Shown: piece by piece, positions 43,759-52,733 of the stretch
Layout: each line of letters begins with the position of its first letter
Position numbering within the stretch: the first letter of the stretch is position 1
From: Candidatus Nitricoxidireducens bremensis
GTDB lineage: Bacteria > Pseudomonadota > Gammaproteobacteria > Burkholderiales > Rhodocyclaceae
Length of the DNA: 57,648 nucleotides
Reading direction: 5' to 3'
Assembly (NCBI GenBank): GCA_030247725.1
Contig: JAOTRT010000017.1
Coordinates: 1-57,648, forward strand
The notes under the pieces: model-generated
The model's database searches: none
Told to the model about the DNA's origin: nothing
Seen by the model: only the letters and a program-made list of their open reading frames with translations
Made by a program: the position numbers and the translations under genes

Positions 43759-44409
43759 ATGGCAGCCACCCGACACTTCGCCAACCCCATCCGCCTTCTG
43801 CTCATCGACGAGCAGGACACCTACCGGGAAGCCCTTGCCGCGGCCCTGGCGAACAGCAACGACCTGCTCGTCGCCGGCCAGGCGGATCGCATCAGCGCCG
43901 CCGGCGACATGGCCTGGACCAGCAGCCCGGACGTGGCGATCCTCGGCACCACCCAGCCCACGCTCCAGGTGCCGGACCTGGTGCGCCGACTCGGCACCAC
44001 GGCTCCCGCCGCCAAGCTCCTGGTCCTGAGTCCCCAGGCGGAACCGGAGATCGTCTCCCATGTCCTCAAGGCCGGCGCCAGCGGCTACCTGACCACGCGC
44101 ACCGGCCTGCCGGAACTCTTCGCCGCCGTCCGCAAGATCGCCGCCGGCGGACGCGCCGTCTCCCAGCAACTGGTGGACTCGATGCTGTTCGTTCCCGACG
44201 CAAAGGGCGCCGCCCGCTGCCACCTGACGGACCGGGAGCTGCAGGTGCTGTGCGCCTTCGCCGCCGGCCAGAGCATCAAGGCCATCGCCAGCACCGTGAA
44301 CCTCAGCGCCAAGACCGTGAGCACCCACAAGTCGCGGCTGATGCAGAAGCTGCACCTGAAGTCCAACGCCGACCTGGTGCGCTACGCCCTCGAATGCGAC
44401 CTGATATGA
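43759..44409 (+). CDS. LuxR-type regulator with degenerate (pseudo-)receiver
   Basis: A 216-residue NarL/FixJ-like protein. The N-terminal domain has receiver architecture (IRLLLIDEQDTYREALAAAL) but position 63, where the phosphorylated Asp should be, is Gly (PDVAILGTTQP). The conserved Lys of GYLLK is also lost (GYLTTRTG). It therefore cannot be phosphorylated in the normal way and is either constitutive or responds to another signal. The C-terminal LuxR helix-turn-helix is intact (HLTDRELQVLCAFAAGQSIK, AIASTVNLSAKTVSTHKSRL). GGAG lies upstream of the ATG. It is the first gene of the rightward signalling cluster ending with an HD-GYP protein. Confidence 0.88.
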   Translation: MAATRHFANPIRLLLIDEQDTYREALAAALANSNDLLVAGQADRISAAGDMAWTSSPDVAILGTTQPTLQVPDLVRRLGTTAPAAKLLVLSPQAEPEIVSHVLKAGASGYLTTRTGLPELFAAVRKIAAGGRAVSQQLVDSMLFVPDAKGAARCHLTDRELQVLCAFAAGQSIKAIASTVNLSAKTVSTHKSRLMQKLHLKSNADLVRYALECDLI

Positions 44410-44587
44410 GCCCAACGCCGGCCGTCCCGCGCCCCGACCGGGTTTCACCCGCGGCCTAGGACCTTCGGCGTAATCCCCCACCGCAGAAGAACGCGCCATG
44501 CCCTAAGCGAATTTCAGCAAACGCGGATTGCGACCCCAGCGGCCCGCGACCATCATGATCTCAACCGCCATGACCCAGAGGTGTGAC

Positions 44588-44983
44588 ATGAATGTACTGA
44601 TCGTCGATCCCTCCGTAGCCCCGGATACCAGCTACCAGCAACGCATCGTCCAGCACTTCAGCGATGCCGCCGATATCGCCGTCCGCTTCGCCACCGGCAT
44701 CCTCCAGGCCACCTGGCAGATCCGCGACTTCCACCCCGACGTCATCGTCTTCGACCGCATCGACGACTGCGACCAGATCGGCAAGGTGATCGCGACGCTG
44801 CGCCGGATCAACCCCGGCGCCGTCATGTTCCAGCTCGACGGCGACCGGCTCATCGCCACCGAGAATCCCTGCGGCGCCCGCGCCCACGCCGGCGTGCCGC
44901 ACTGGCTGCAGGACATCGCCTGGCAATGGACCGCGGCCCGCCAGGGCTCAAGCGCGGCCCTCGCCGCGGGCGGCCTCTCCTGA
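44588..44983 (+). CDS. Small receiver-like protein of unknown function
   Basis: A 131-residue protein. It begins like a receiver (MNVLIVDPSVAPDTSYQQRI) and has a PDVIVFDRIDDCDQIGKV segment where the phosphoacceptor strand would be. It then departs from the family: no conserved Thr or Lys motif, and a Trp-rich end (GVPHWLQDIAWQWTAARQG). AGAGGTG stands about 5 bases before the ATG. It has no output domain. It may be a stand-alone, possibly degenerate, receiver acting as a connector within the cluster. The gene is likely real; the function is unclear. Confidence 0.65.
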   Translation: MNVLIVDPSVAPDTSYQQRIVQHFSDAADIAVRFATGILQATWQIRDFHPDVIVFDRIDDCDQIGKVIATLRRINPGAVMFQLDGDRLIATENPCGARAHAGVPHWLQDIAWQWTAARQGSSAALAAGGLS

Positions 44984-45000
44984 CCCATCGGAGCATGGAC

Positions 45001-45207
45001 ATGGACACGCAACAAACCAACGATGCCGCTGCCGGCCGCGGCCACCGGGTCGACGAAGCGATGGAGACCGAAGCGATCCGCGCCCTTCAGGAACGCAGCG
45101 GCCTGACCCCCTGCTTTCGCACCGGCTACCTGCTGATCTGCGCCGGGGACTGCCAGTGGCGCCAGCCCTGCCGCCGTCCCGTAGCCGAGTGGCGGCGGGA
45201 ATGGTGA
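45001..45207 (+). CDS. Cys-rich mini-protein, possible metal binder
   Basis: A 68-residue protein. Its second half has four cysteines in SGLTPCFRTGYLLICAGDC followed by QWRQPC (C38, C48, C52, C58), a pattern consistent with a zinc or iron-sulphur site. The end is basic and Trp rich (RRPVAEWRREW). GGAG lies 7 bases before the ATG at 45001, a better distance than for the in-frame ATG at 44995. It starts 17 bases after the receiver-like gene and 55 bases before the PAS kinase, so it is probably co-transcribed. I do not recognise the family. Confidence 0.6.
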   Translation: MDTQQTNDAAAGRGHRVDEAMETEAIRALQERSGLTPCFRTGYLLICAGDCQWRQPCRRPVAEWRREW

Positions 45208-45262
45208 GCCGGCCCCGGCGGCGCACATCTATGGCCCACCCACCCATACCAGGACCCAGACC

Positions 45263-46870
45263 ATGTCAGATCTATGCGAATACCGCGACGACCCCGGCAG
45301 TTCCTGGCAGCACGTCCCCTTCAGCTATCTCGACGAAGACATCGCCTTCGACGCCTTCGCCTTCCGCCAGATCATCGACAGCCTGCCCCAGTGCATCTTC
45401 TGGAAGGACGCCTCCGGCCGCTTCCTCGGCTGCAACCGGACGGGCGCCCAGGCCATCGGCCTGGCCGATGCCGAGGAGATCGTCGGCAAGACCGACTACG
45501 ACTTCCACCAGGACAGCCATGTGGCCGATTTCCTCTGCAACGAGGACGAGGAGGTGATGGCGGCGGGCATTCCGCTCTATCGCCAGCTTTCCCAGGGCAG
45601 CGGCGCGCCCGAGGTGGCGCGCTGGTACGAGACCACCAAGGTGCCGCTGCGCTCGGCGAACGGCACCGTCGTCGGGCTGCTGATCGCCTACGAGGACGTA
45701 ACCGAGCGCCAGCGCAGCGAAGCCGCCCTGCGCCAGGCCAACGAGCATCTCGACGTCGCCGCCAACTACACCCAGAACTGGAACTGGTGGGTGGACCCGC
45801 ACGGCCAGTTGCGCTGGATCAGCCCGTCGGTGGAAACCCTCTGCGGCTACTCGGTGTTCGACTGCTTCGGCATGGACGACTACCCCTTCCCCGTCGTCCA
45901 TCCGGACGATCACGCGGCAATGCGGGACTTCCTGTCCCATCAGACCTCCGGCGAATGGGAGTTCCGCTTCCGCCACCAGGACGGACGACTGCTGTGGGGC
46001 CGCATCGACCGCCGCCACGTGGTGGACCGCCACGGCCGCTTCCTCGGCATGCGCTACAGCGTGCACGACATCACCGCCCGCAAGGAGGCGGAGCAGGAGC
46101 TGATGGACCTCAACCTCTCCCTCGAAAAGCGCGTCGCCGAAGCCATCGCCGCCGGCCTCGAACAGGAGCGCCTGATGCTGCACCAGTCGCGCCATGCCGC
46201 CATGGGGGAGATGATCTCCATCATCGCCCACCAGTGGCGCCAGCCCCTCACCACCCTCGGCCTGCTGCTGCAGAACATCCAGTACGACAGCCTCGGCGAC
46301 GCCCGCGAGCAGGCAGCACTGGCGCGCCGCTACGAGCAGGCCTTCCAGCTGATCGAGCGCATGTCGGCCACCATCGACGACTTCCGCGATTTCTTCCGGC
46401 CGGTGGAGAAGCTCGCCGCCATGAACGCCGGCGACTGCCTCGCCAAGGTGCTGGTGTTGATGGACGCCAGCCTGCGCCACGCCCAGATCCAGGTCGAGTC
46501 CCGTCTCGGCGCCGGCGGCGACACTTTCGGCAAGGCCAACGAACTCGGCCAGGTGCTGCTCAACCTGCTCACCAACGCCAAGGACGCCCTCGTCGGCCAC
46601 CGCCAGGAAGGCCGCCGCATCGAGTGCGCGGTCGAGGACGCCGACGGCACGGTGCGCATCCGCATCGCGAACAACGGCGGCCCCATCCCGGCGGAGCAGA
46701 TGGAACGCATCTTCGATCCCTACTTCACCACCAAGGAGGACGGTACCGGCCTCGGGCTCTACATCGCCCGCCAGATCGTCGAAGGCCACTTCCGCGGCAC
46801 CCTCGCCTGCGCCAACACCGCCGACGGCGTCGAGTTCAGCCTCGTGCTGCCGCGCCGGCACGCCGCCTGA
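45263..46870 (+). CDS. Cytoplasmic PAS-PAS sensor histidine kinase
   Basis: A 535-residue kinase without membrane segments. PAS 1 (about 35-150) contains [20 protein letters not shown] and ends with [11 protein letters not shown] 2 (about 165-275, [20 protein letters not shown]) ends with [12 protein letters not shown] coiled coil, HisKA with H323 ([17 protein letters not shown]) and HATPase ([34 protein letters not shown]) follow. No receiver is attached and no normal response regulator is in the cluster, so its partner must lie elsewhere or phosphotransfer goes to the receiver-like protein. It is followed 19 bases later by an MCP-like gene. Confidence 0.9.
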   Translation: MSDLCEYRDDPGSSWQHVPFSYLDEDIAFDAFAFRQIIDSLPQCIFWKDASGRFLGCNRTGAQAIGLADAEEIVGKTDYDFHQDSHVADFLCNEDEEVMAAGIPLYRQLSQGSGAPEVARWYETTKVPLRSANGTVVGLLIAYEDVTERQRSEAALRQANEHLDVAANYTQNWNWWVDPHGQLRWISPSVETLCGYSVFDCFGMDDYPFPVVHPDDHAAMRDFLSHQTSGEWEFRFRHQDGRLLWGRIDRRHVVDRHGRFLGMRYSVHDITARKEAEQELMDLNLSLEKRVAEAIAAGLEQERLMLHQSRHAAMGEMISIIAHQWRQPLTTLGLLLQNIQYDSLGDAREQAALARRYEQAFQLIERMSATIDDFRDFFRPVEKLAAMNAGDCLAKVLVLMDASLRHAQIQVESRLGAGGDTFGKANELGQVLLNLLTNAKDALVGHRQEGRRIECAVEDADGTVRIRIANNGGPIPAEQMERIFDPYFTTKEDGTGLGLYIARQIVEGHFRGTLACANTADGVEFSLVLPRRHAA

Positions 46871-46889
46871 AGCCGCCGGAGGCACCGCC

Positions 46890-48188
46890 ATGACGACCAG
46901 CGTCGAAAACCTCTGGAACGACAACGCCTTTCGCCAGTTGGGCCAGATCCGCCTGTTCTTCTTCAGCCTGGTCGCCTGCCTGGCGCTGCTGGCCTTCGGC
47001 CTGCACTACGCCCTCGGCGACTTCGCCGCCGCCTGGAGCGAAAGCGCCGGTTTCTCCCGTTCCGCCGGCGGCGGCCTGCTGGCCGAGGCCGCCGTCCTCG
47101 GCGGCGGCCTCGCCGCCTTCTTCGCCATGACCCGCATCCGCATCGGCAGCTGGGGCGGTGTGGAGACCACCTTCTTCAGCAGCCTCGCCTACATCTCCCT
47201 GCTGCAATCGGAACGGGACATGCTCAAGGAGAAATGCCGCCAGACGGCCGCCGCCCTGCAGGAAGCGCGCCGGCTGGACAACTCCTTCGCCGAGCAGCAC
47301 CGGGAGATCATCCGCTACACGGAGGAATCCGCCCGGCAGATCGTCGACAACATCCTGCAGCTGGACCGGCACAGCGGCCGGCTCGTCGCCATGCTGACCG
47401 GCGAGGACGGCCCCGGGGCCGACGCCCTCGACCAAAGCCAGGCGGCGATGGAGGAAATCAGGCAGTTCGTGGGCCAGTTGCCCGCCCGCATCCGCCAGGA
47501 GCGCGAGCAGTTCCGCCACATCATCGACGACGTGGGCGACCTCGGCAAGCTGGTCAACGTCATCAAGGACATCGCCGCCCAGACCAACCTGCTGGCCCTC
47601 AACGCCGCCATCGAGGCGGCCCGCGCCGGCGAGCAGGGCCTCGGCTTCGCCATCGTCGCCGACGAGGTGCGCAAGCTCGCCACCAGTTCCAACAACTCCG
47701 CCGGCCAGGTGTGGAACGGCATCGAGCGCGCCCAGGCCAGCGTCGCCGGCGCCTTCAGCCGCGACATCCAGGAAGAGACCTCGCGCCAGCTGGAGCGGGC
47801 CATCGCCCTGGTCCAGGCCGTGGGCGCCATGCAGCGGCAGCAGGAGGAATCCCGCCGGACCCTGCTGGAGCGCATCGCCGAGGCCGGCGCCATCAACCGC
47901 GAACTGGCCGAGAAGATCAACGCCATGGTCGCCAGCGTCCAGTACCAGGATGTGGTGCGGCAGATGATCGAGCGCGGCGACGCCGCCGCCTCGCGCCGCA
48001 GCCAGGTGCTGGAGGAAGTGGCGGCGGGCCTGGAGATCGCCGAGGCGACGGTGGATTTCGGCGGCCAGGCCATCAAGACCATCCTCGGCGAATTCGTCGC
48101 CGCGGAACGCTGCCACGGCCGGCGCGAAGGCGACGGCGGCCTTGCCGCCGCGTCGGCCGGCCTGAACACGCGCATCGAGCTTTTTTGA
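46890..48188 (+). CDS. MCP-like signalling protein without periplasmic sensor
   Basis: A 432-residue protein with two N-terminal membrane helices ([19 protein letters not shown] and [18 protein letters not shown]) and only a short loop between them. A long coiled coil follows, with the chemoreceptor hairpin tip at about 225-265 ([20 protein letters not shown] and [13 protein letters not shown]). The tip is conserved enough to bind CheA/CheW-type partners, yet no che genes are in the window. Clear methylation motifs were not recognised. It lies between a PAS kinase and a STAS protein, with 17-19 bases between stops and starts, so it probably acts in that pathway rather than in standard chemotaxis. 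Confidence 0.85.
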   Translation: MTTSVENLWNDNAFRQLGQIRLFFFSLVACLALLAFGLHYALGDFAAAWSESAGFSRSAGGGLLAEAAVLGGGLAAFFAMTRIRIGSWGGVETTFFSSLAYISLLQSERDMLKEKCRQTAAALQEARRLDNSFAEQHREIIRYTEESARQIVDNILQLDRHSGRLVAMLTGEDGPGADALDQSQAAMEEIRQFVGQLPARIRQEREQFRHIIDDVGDLGKLVNVIKDIAAQTNLLALNAAIEAARAGEQGLGFAIVADEVRKLATSSNNSAGQVWNGIERAQASVAGAFSRDIQEETSRQLERAIALVQAVGAMQRQQEESRRTLLERIAEAGAINRELAEKINAMVASVQYQDVVRQMIERGDAAASRRSQVLEEVAAGLEIAEATVDFGGQAIKTILGEFVAAERCHGRREGDGGLAAASAGLNTRIELF

Positions 48189-48205
48189 CCGAGAGGAGAT
48201 TTGCC

Positions 48206-48511
48206 ATGGAAGTGACCATCGAGAAATCCGGCGCCAAGGGCCTGGCCCACCTGGCGGGCCGCTTCGACATCGGCAGCAGCCTGGCCTTCCGCAACGCCAT
48301 CAAGTCCCTGCTGCACGACGGCGAGGTCGAAACCATGACCGTGGACTTCCGGGAAGTGTCCTTCATGGACAGCTCGGCCCTCGGCATGCTGCTGCTGCTG
48401 CGGGAACAGGCCCAGCAGGCCCACAAGGACGTGGTGCTGTCCAGCTGCAACGCCGACCTGCAGCGGGTGCTGTCCCTCGCCCAATTCCACCGCATCTTCC
48501 GCATCGAGTAG
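48206..48511 (+). CDS. STAS-domain anti-sigma-factor antagonist-like protein
   Basis: A 101-residue single STAS domain: MEVTIEKSGAKGLAHLAGRF, then MTVDFREVSFMDSSALGMLL with the phosphorylatable serine pair S56/S57 after Asp55, then VVLSSCNADLQRVLSLAQF. It resembles SpoIIAA/RsbV and HsbA. AGAGGAG lies upstream of the ATG. Its expected partners are a serine kinase, not found nearby, and a PP2C phosphatase; a receiver-PP2C protein is encoded at 38573-39751. It lies 17 bases after the MCP-like gene and 33 bases before the HD-GYP gene. Confidence 0.9.
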   Translation: MEVTIEKSGAKGLAHLAGRFDIGSSLAFRNAIKSLLHDGEVETMTVDFREVSFMDSSALGMLLLLREQAQQAHKDVVLSSCNADLQRVLSLAQFHRIFRIE

Positions 48512-48544
48512 GGGCGCGCTCATCCAGACCGTCCGGAGCCAGGG

Positions 48545-49759
48545 ATGATCAAGAAGATTCCCATCGCCGAGCTGCAGCCGGGCATGTACCTGCACGACGC
48601 CATCTGCGGCTGGCGCGTCGAGCCGATCTTCAGCTTCCGCTTCAAGGTCGTCGACGCCGGGCAATTGGAGCGGCTGCGCGAGCTCGGCGTGCGCGAGGTC
48701 TATATCGACACCGCCCTCGGCGACGACCTGCCGGGGGCACCGACCGAGGAGGAGGTGCGCCGGGCACTGGAGGCCGAACTGGTTAACCTGGCCTCCTGCG
48801 GCGAGCTGCCGATACACCATCGCCTGGCGGCGCAGGAGGAGATCGCGGCGGCCCTGGAGATCCACAACCACGCCAGCCGCCTGATCCGGCAGCTGATGAC
48901 GGACATCCGCCTCGGCCACCAGGTGGAGTTCGACGCCGTCGGCGAGGCCCTGTCCAGCATCACCGACTCGGTGCTCGACAACTTCGGCACCCTGATCCAG
49001 CTCGGCCAGCTCAAGACCGCGGACGACTACACCTTCCAGCACTGCGTCGGCGTCTGTGCCCTGCTGACGGGCTTCTGCCGCCTGCTGGAGTTCAACCGCC
49101 AGACCACCTACGACGTGGGCATCGGCGCCCTGCTCCACGATGTCGGCAAGATGCGCGTGCCCCTGGACATCCTCAACAAACCGGGGCGTCTCACCGCCGA
49201 GGAGTTCGACGCCATCAAGTTGCACGTGGACCACGGGCGCGACATCGTCGCCGGCGTGCCCTGGGTCGGCGCCACCGCCCTCAACGTCATCAGCCACCAC
49301 CACGAACGCTTCGACGGCACCGGCTATCCGGCCGGGCTGCGGGGCACGGAGATTTCCTACGTGGGCCAGATGGCCGCCATCGTGGACGTCTACGACGCCA
49401 TCACGGCCGAGCGCGTCTATCACCGGGCCATGGAGCCGGCGGAGGCCCTGCGCAAGCTCCACGAGTGGAGCCGCTTCCATTTCAACGAGGAACTCGTCGC
49501 CCATTTCATCCGCAGCATCGGTATCTACCCGTTGCGCACCGCGGTGAACCTGGAGAGCGGATTGATCGGCATCGTGCTGGAGCAGAACCCGGCGGACCTG
49601 GCCCGCCCCGTCCTGCTGGCCGTCTTCGACGCCAGGAAGGAGCGCCCCCTGTCGCCCTACCGCGTGGATCTGGCGACGGATTCCTGGGACCGCATCCTCG
49701 GCTACGTCAATCCGGAACGCTACGGCATCGACGTGGGCCGCTGCCTGCAGGCCGCCTGA
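48545..49759 (+). CDS. HD-GYP c-di-GMP phosphodiesterase
   Basis: A 404-residue protein. The N-terminus is a DUF3391 domain (IPIAELQPGMYLHDAICGWR, LRELGVREVYIDTALGDD). The HD-GYP domain follows, with HD at His198-Asp199 (LLHDVGKMRVPLDILNKPG) and the GYP signature at 260-262 (ERFDGTGYPAGLRG). The catalytic set looks complete, so it should hydrolyse c-di-GMP. A short C-terminal domain (about 335-404) remains unassigned. It is the last gene of the signalling cluster and the most obvious output: signal input by PAS kinase and MCP-like protein would change c-di-GMP. Confidence 0.92.
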   Translation: MIKKIPIAELQPGMYLHDAICGWRVEPIFSFRFKVVDAGQLERLRELGVREVYIDTALGDDLPGAPTEEEVRRALEAELVNLASCGELPIHHRLAAQEEIAAALEIHNHASRLIRQLMTDIRLGHQVEFDAVGEALSSITDSVLDNFGTLIQLGQLKTADDYTFQHCVGVCALLTGFCRLLEFNRQTTYDVGIGALLHDVGKMRVPLDILNKPGRLTAEEFDAIKLHVDHGRDIVAGVPWVGATALNVISHHHERFDGTGYPAGLRGTEISYVGQMAAIVDVYDAITAERVYHRAMEPAEALRKLHEWSRFHFNEELVAHFIRSIGIYPLRTAVNLESGLIGIVLEQNPADLARPVLLAVFDARKERPLSPYRVDLATDSWDRILGYVNPERYGIDVGRCLQAA

Positions 49760-49765
49760 GGGCGC

Positions 49766-49789
49766 CCCGCGGCGGCCGGCCGCCGCGGG
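49766..49789. terminator. GC-rich palindrome after the HD-GYP gene
   Basis: A perfect 24-base palindrome, CCCGCGGCGGCC and its complement, starts 7 bases after the HD-GYP stop. It can form a strong hairpin, but no U run follows, so it would act as an mRNA-stabilising or Rho-assisted end rather than a standard terminator. Confidence 0.4.
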
Positions 49790-49871
49790 CGGGTTACAAT
49801 CCGGCCCACTTTCATGACTTCGGGATTCCGCCTGCCGGGCGCACGCCCGCACCGGATCAGCGCCCCACGCC

Positions 49872-51395
49872 ATGCCGTCCTCCCGCCATCCCCTGCTGCG
49901 CCTTGCCGGCCGCCTGCTGCTGGCCGCCGTGGCGATCATCGGTCCCTGTGCCGCCGCCGAGCCGGTGGAAGTGGGCCTGCTCCATGTGAACGACGTCTAC
50001 CAGATCGCCCCCATCGATCCCCGGGGACCCCGCGGCGGCCTCGCCCGCCTGGCGACCCTGGTGGCGACGGTCAAGCGCGAGGCCCCCGGCACCCTGTTCC
50101 TGTTCGGCGGCGACACCCTGTCGCCCAGCGTCGAATCCGGGTTGTTCAAGGGAGCCCAGATGATGGCGGCCTGGAACGCCCTGCAGGTCGACGCGGCGGT
50201 ACCGGGCAACCACGAGTTCGATTTCGGCGAGGCCGTGCTGCGGGAGCGGCTGGCGGAATCCGCCTTCCCCTGGCTCGCCGCCAACCTGCTGGCCGACCGG
50301 CCGCTGCCCGCCGTCCGGGCATCCCAGATCCGCATCGTCAATGGCGTGCGCGTGGGCCTCGTGGGCCTGCTGACGCCGGACACCGTCACCCTGTCCAAAC
50401 CGGGACCGAAGCTGCGCTTCGAAGGACTGATTCCCGCCGCCCGCCGGGAGGCGGCGAAGCTGCGCGCCGAGGGCGCCGAGGTCCTCGTCGCCCTCACCCA
50501 CAACACCCTGGCCGAAGACCGGGAGCTGGCGGCCGGCGGAATGTTCGACCTCATCCTCGGCGGCCACGACCATCATCTGATCACCGAGCTGGCGGGACGC
50601 ACCCCCATCTTCAAGGCCGGCTCCGACGCCCGCGACGCCCTCCATGTGCGGCTGCGCCTGGAACGGGAGGGCGACCGGCACCGCCTGGCCGGGATGAGTT
50701 GGGACATCCTGCCGGTGGACGCCCGCTGGGCCGAAGACCCGGCGGTGCTGGCCCTGGCGGCCGGCTACGAGCGCCAGGCCGGCGACCTGATGAAGCAGGC
50801 CGTCGGCGAGACCGCCGTGGCCCTGGACGCCCGCGGCGAAACCCTGCGCCGCGGGGAGAGCAACCTGGGCAATTTCGCCGCCGACGCCGTGCGGGCCGCC
50901 ATGGGCGCCGACGCGGCCCTGCTCAACGCCGGCGGCTTCCGCAGCGACCGCCTCCTCGGTCCCGGCCCCCTCGACCGGCACGACCTGCTGGCCCTGCTGC
51001 CCTTCCAGAATCCCCTGGTCCTGCTGTCCATCCGCGGCGCCCAGTTGATCGAGGTCCTGGAGCACGGCATCGACCGCCGCATCGTGCGCGGCCAGAGCGG
51101 CGCCTTTCCCCATGTCTCCGGCCTGCGGCTGCGCTACGACCCGAGGGCCGCCAAGGGCGCCCGCATCGTCGACATCCGCGTCGGCGACCAGCCCCTGGAC
51201 CGGGACCGGACCTACACCCTGGCCACCTCGAACTACCTGGCCGGCGGCGGCGACGGCTACGGCCTGCTCAAGTCCCTGCCCATCCTGCGCCCGGCGGAAG
51301 GCTCCCCCACGGAGACCGAGGTCGTGATCCAGGCCGTGGAACGGGCCGGCCGCATCGCGCCGGAACGGGACGGCCGCCTGGCGGTAATGCCGTGA
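49872..51395 (+). CDS. Periplasmic 5'-nucleotidase / metallophosphatase (UshA-like)
   Basis: A 507-residue exported enzyme: signal peptide MPSSRHPLLRLAGRLLLAAV up to CAAAEPVEVG. A calcineurin-like domain follows (VGLLHVNDVYQIAP, LFLFGGDTLSPS, VPGNHEFDFGE, LTHNTLAEDREL, ILGGHDHHL) with all metal-binding motifs. The C-terminal 5'-nucleotidase substrate domain carries SNLGNFAADAVRAAMGADAA, LLPFQNPLVLLSI and NYLAGGGDGY. It dephosphorylates extracellular nucleotides. Its stop overlaps the GTG start of a nucleoside transporter (GTGA at 51392-51395), so the two genes make a salvage pair. Confidence 0.93.
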   Translation: MPSSRHPLLRLAGRLLLAAVAIIGPCAAAEPVEVGLLHVNDVYQIAPIDPRGPRGGLARLATLVATVKREAPGTLFLFGGDTLSPSVESGLFKGAQMMAAWNALQVDAAVPGNHEFDFGEAVLRERLAESAFPWLAANLLADRPLPAVRASQIRIVNGVRVGLVGLLTPDTVTLSKPGPKLRFEGLIPAARREAAKLRAEGAEVLVALTHNTLAEDRELAAGGMFDLILGGHDHHLITELAGRTPIFKAGSDARDALHVRLRLEREGDRHRLAGMSWDILPVDARWAEDPAVLALAAGYERQAGDLMKQAVGETAVALDARGETLRRGESNLGNFAADAVRAAMGADAALLNAGGFRSDRLLGPGPLDRHDLLALLPFQNPLVLLSIRGAQLIEVLEHGIDRRIVRGQSGAFPHVSGLRLRYDPRAAKGARIVDIRVGDQPLDRDRTYTLATSNYLAGGGDGYGLLKSLPILRPAEGSPTETEVVIQAVERAGRIAPERDGRLAVMP

Positions 51396-52636
51396 GCGCG
51401 CTGCTGCAGGCGATCTTCGGCTATGGCGCCTTCGTCGCCCTCGCCTGGGCCCTGTCGGAGAACCGTCGCCGGGTGCCTTGGCGCACGGTGATCGGCGGCG
51501 TGGCGCTGCAGGTCGTCCTCGCCCTGGTGATCCTCAAGCTGCCCGGCGCCCGGGCCGCCTTCGCCGCCCTCAACGACGCCCTGCTGGGGCTGCAGGAGGC
51601 CACCCGGGCCGGCACGGCCGTCGTCTTCGGCTATCTGGGCGGCGGCCCCCTGCCCTTCGCCGAATCGGCCGCCGGCGCCAGTTTCGTGCTGGCCTTCCAG
51701 GCCCTGCCCATCGTGCTGGTCATGAGCGCCCTCTCGGCCCTGCTGTTCCACTGGCGCGTGCTGCCCCTGCTGGTGCGCCTGATGTCCCGGCTGCTGGAGA
51801 AGACCCTCGGCGTGGGCGGCGCGGTGGGCGTCTCCACGGCGGCCAACGTCTTCGTCGGCATGGTGGAGGCGCCGCTGCTGGTGAAGCCCTACCTGTCCCG
51901 CGTCTCCCGCGGCGAACTGTTCGCGATCCTGGCGGCCGGCATGGCCGGCGTCGCCGGCACGGTGATGGCCCTCTACGCCGGCATCGTCGGCCCTCGGGTG
52001 CCCGATGCCCTCGGCCACATCATCGCCGCCTCCTTCATCAGCGCGCCGGCGGCCATCGTCTTCGCCGTGCTGATGGTGCCGCCGACCGGCGTCCCCACGG
52101 GCCGGGAAGTGGAACTGCCGCGCCCCGACGGCAGCAGCATGGATGCGGTCACCCGCGGCACCGGCGAGGGCCTGCAACTGCTGCTCAACATCGTCGCCAT
52201 GCTGGTGGTGCTGGTGGCCCTGGTGGCGCTGGCCAACCAGCTCCTGGCCTTCCTGCCCCACGACGGCACGCCCTGGTCGCTGCAGCGCCTGCTCGGCATG
52301 GCCATGGCGCCCCTGGCCTGGCTGGCAGGCGTGGGCTGGCACGAAGCCGGCACGGCCGGGGCGCTCCTCGGCACCAAGACGGTCCTCAACGAATTGATGG
52401 CCTACCTGGACTTCGCGGCCCTGCCGCCCGACGCCCTGTCGCCCCGCAGCCGGATCATCATGACCTACGCCCTCTGCGGCTTCGCCAACCTGGGCAGCCT
52501 CGGCATCATGATCGGCGGCCTCACCACCATGGTGCCGGAACGGCGCGCCGAACTCCTCGACCTCGGCCCGCGCACCCTGGTGGCCGGCACCCTGGCGACC
52601 CTGTCCTGCGGCTGCGTGGTGGGCGTCCTGTATTAG
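51392..52636 (+). CDS. nupC: Concentrative nucleoside transporter (NupC family)
   Basis: A 414-residue membrane protein with about 8-10 hydrophobic segments. The CNT family motifs are clear: STAANVFVGMVEAPLLVKPY, ALGHIIAASFISAPAAIVFA, LGTKTVLNELMAYL and YALCGFANLGSLGIMIGGL. It imports nucleosides with protons or sodium. The GTG start overlaps the nucleotidase TGA and is translationally coupled, so the nucleosides freed in the periplasm are taken up by this protein. The gene name is by family. Confidence 0.92.
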   Translation: MSALLQAIFGYGAFVALAWALSENRRRVPWRTVIGGVALQVVLALVILKLPGARAAFAALNDALLGLQEATRAGTAVVFGYLGGGPLPFAESAAGASFVLAFQALPIVLVMSALSALLFHWRVLPLLVRLMSRLLEKTLGVGGAVGVSTAANVFVGMVEAPLLVKPYLSRVSRGELFAILAAGMAGVAGTVMALYAGIVGPRVPDALGHIIAASFISAPAAIVFAVLMVPPTGVPTGREVELPRPDGSSMDAVTRGTGEGLQLLLNIVAMLVVLVALVALANQLLAFLPHDGTPWSLQRLLGMAMAPLAWLAGVGWHEAGTAGALLGTKTVLNELMAYLDFAALPPDALSPRSRIIMTYALCGFANLGSLGIMIGGLTTMVPERRAELLDLGPRTLVAGTLATLSCGCVVGVLY

Positions 52637-52733
52637 GAATCCGGGCAAGTCCGCCGGCCAACGGCCCTAGGGTTTGGTGGCATGCCGGCGCCGGCAGTAA
52701 AATGGCACTTCAATCCCGCGCCAGGAAGATGCC

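Noticed and set aside
49814..51391. Upstream extension of the nucleoside transporter frame
   Set aside because: It is a shadow of the 5'-nucleotidase gene; the transporter starts at the GTG overlapping its stop.
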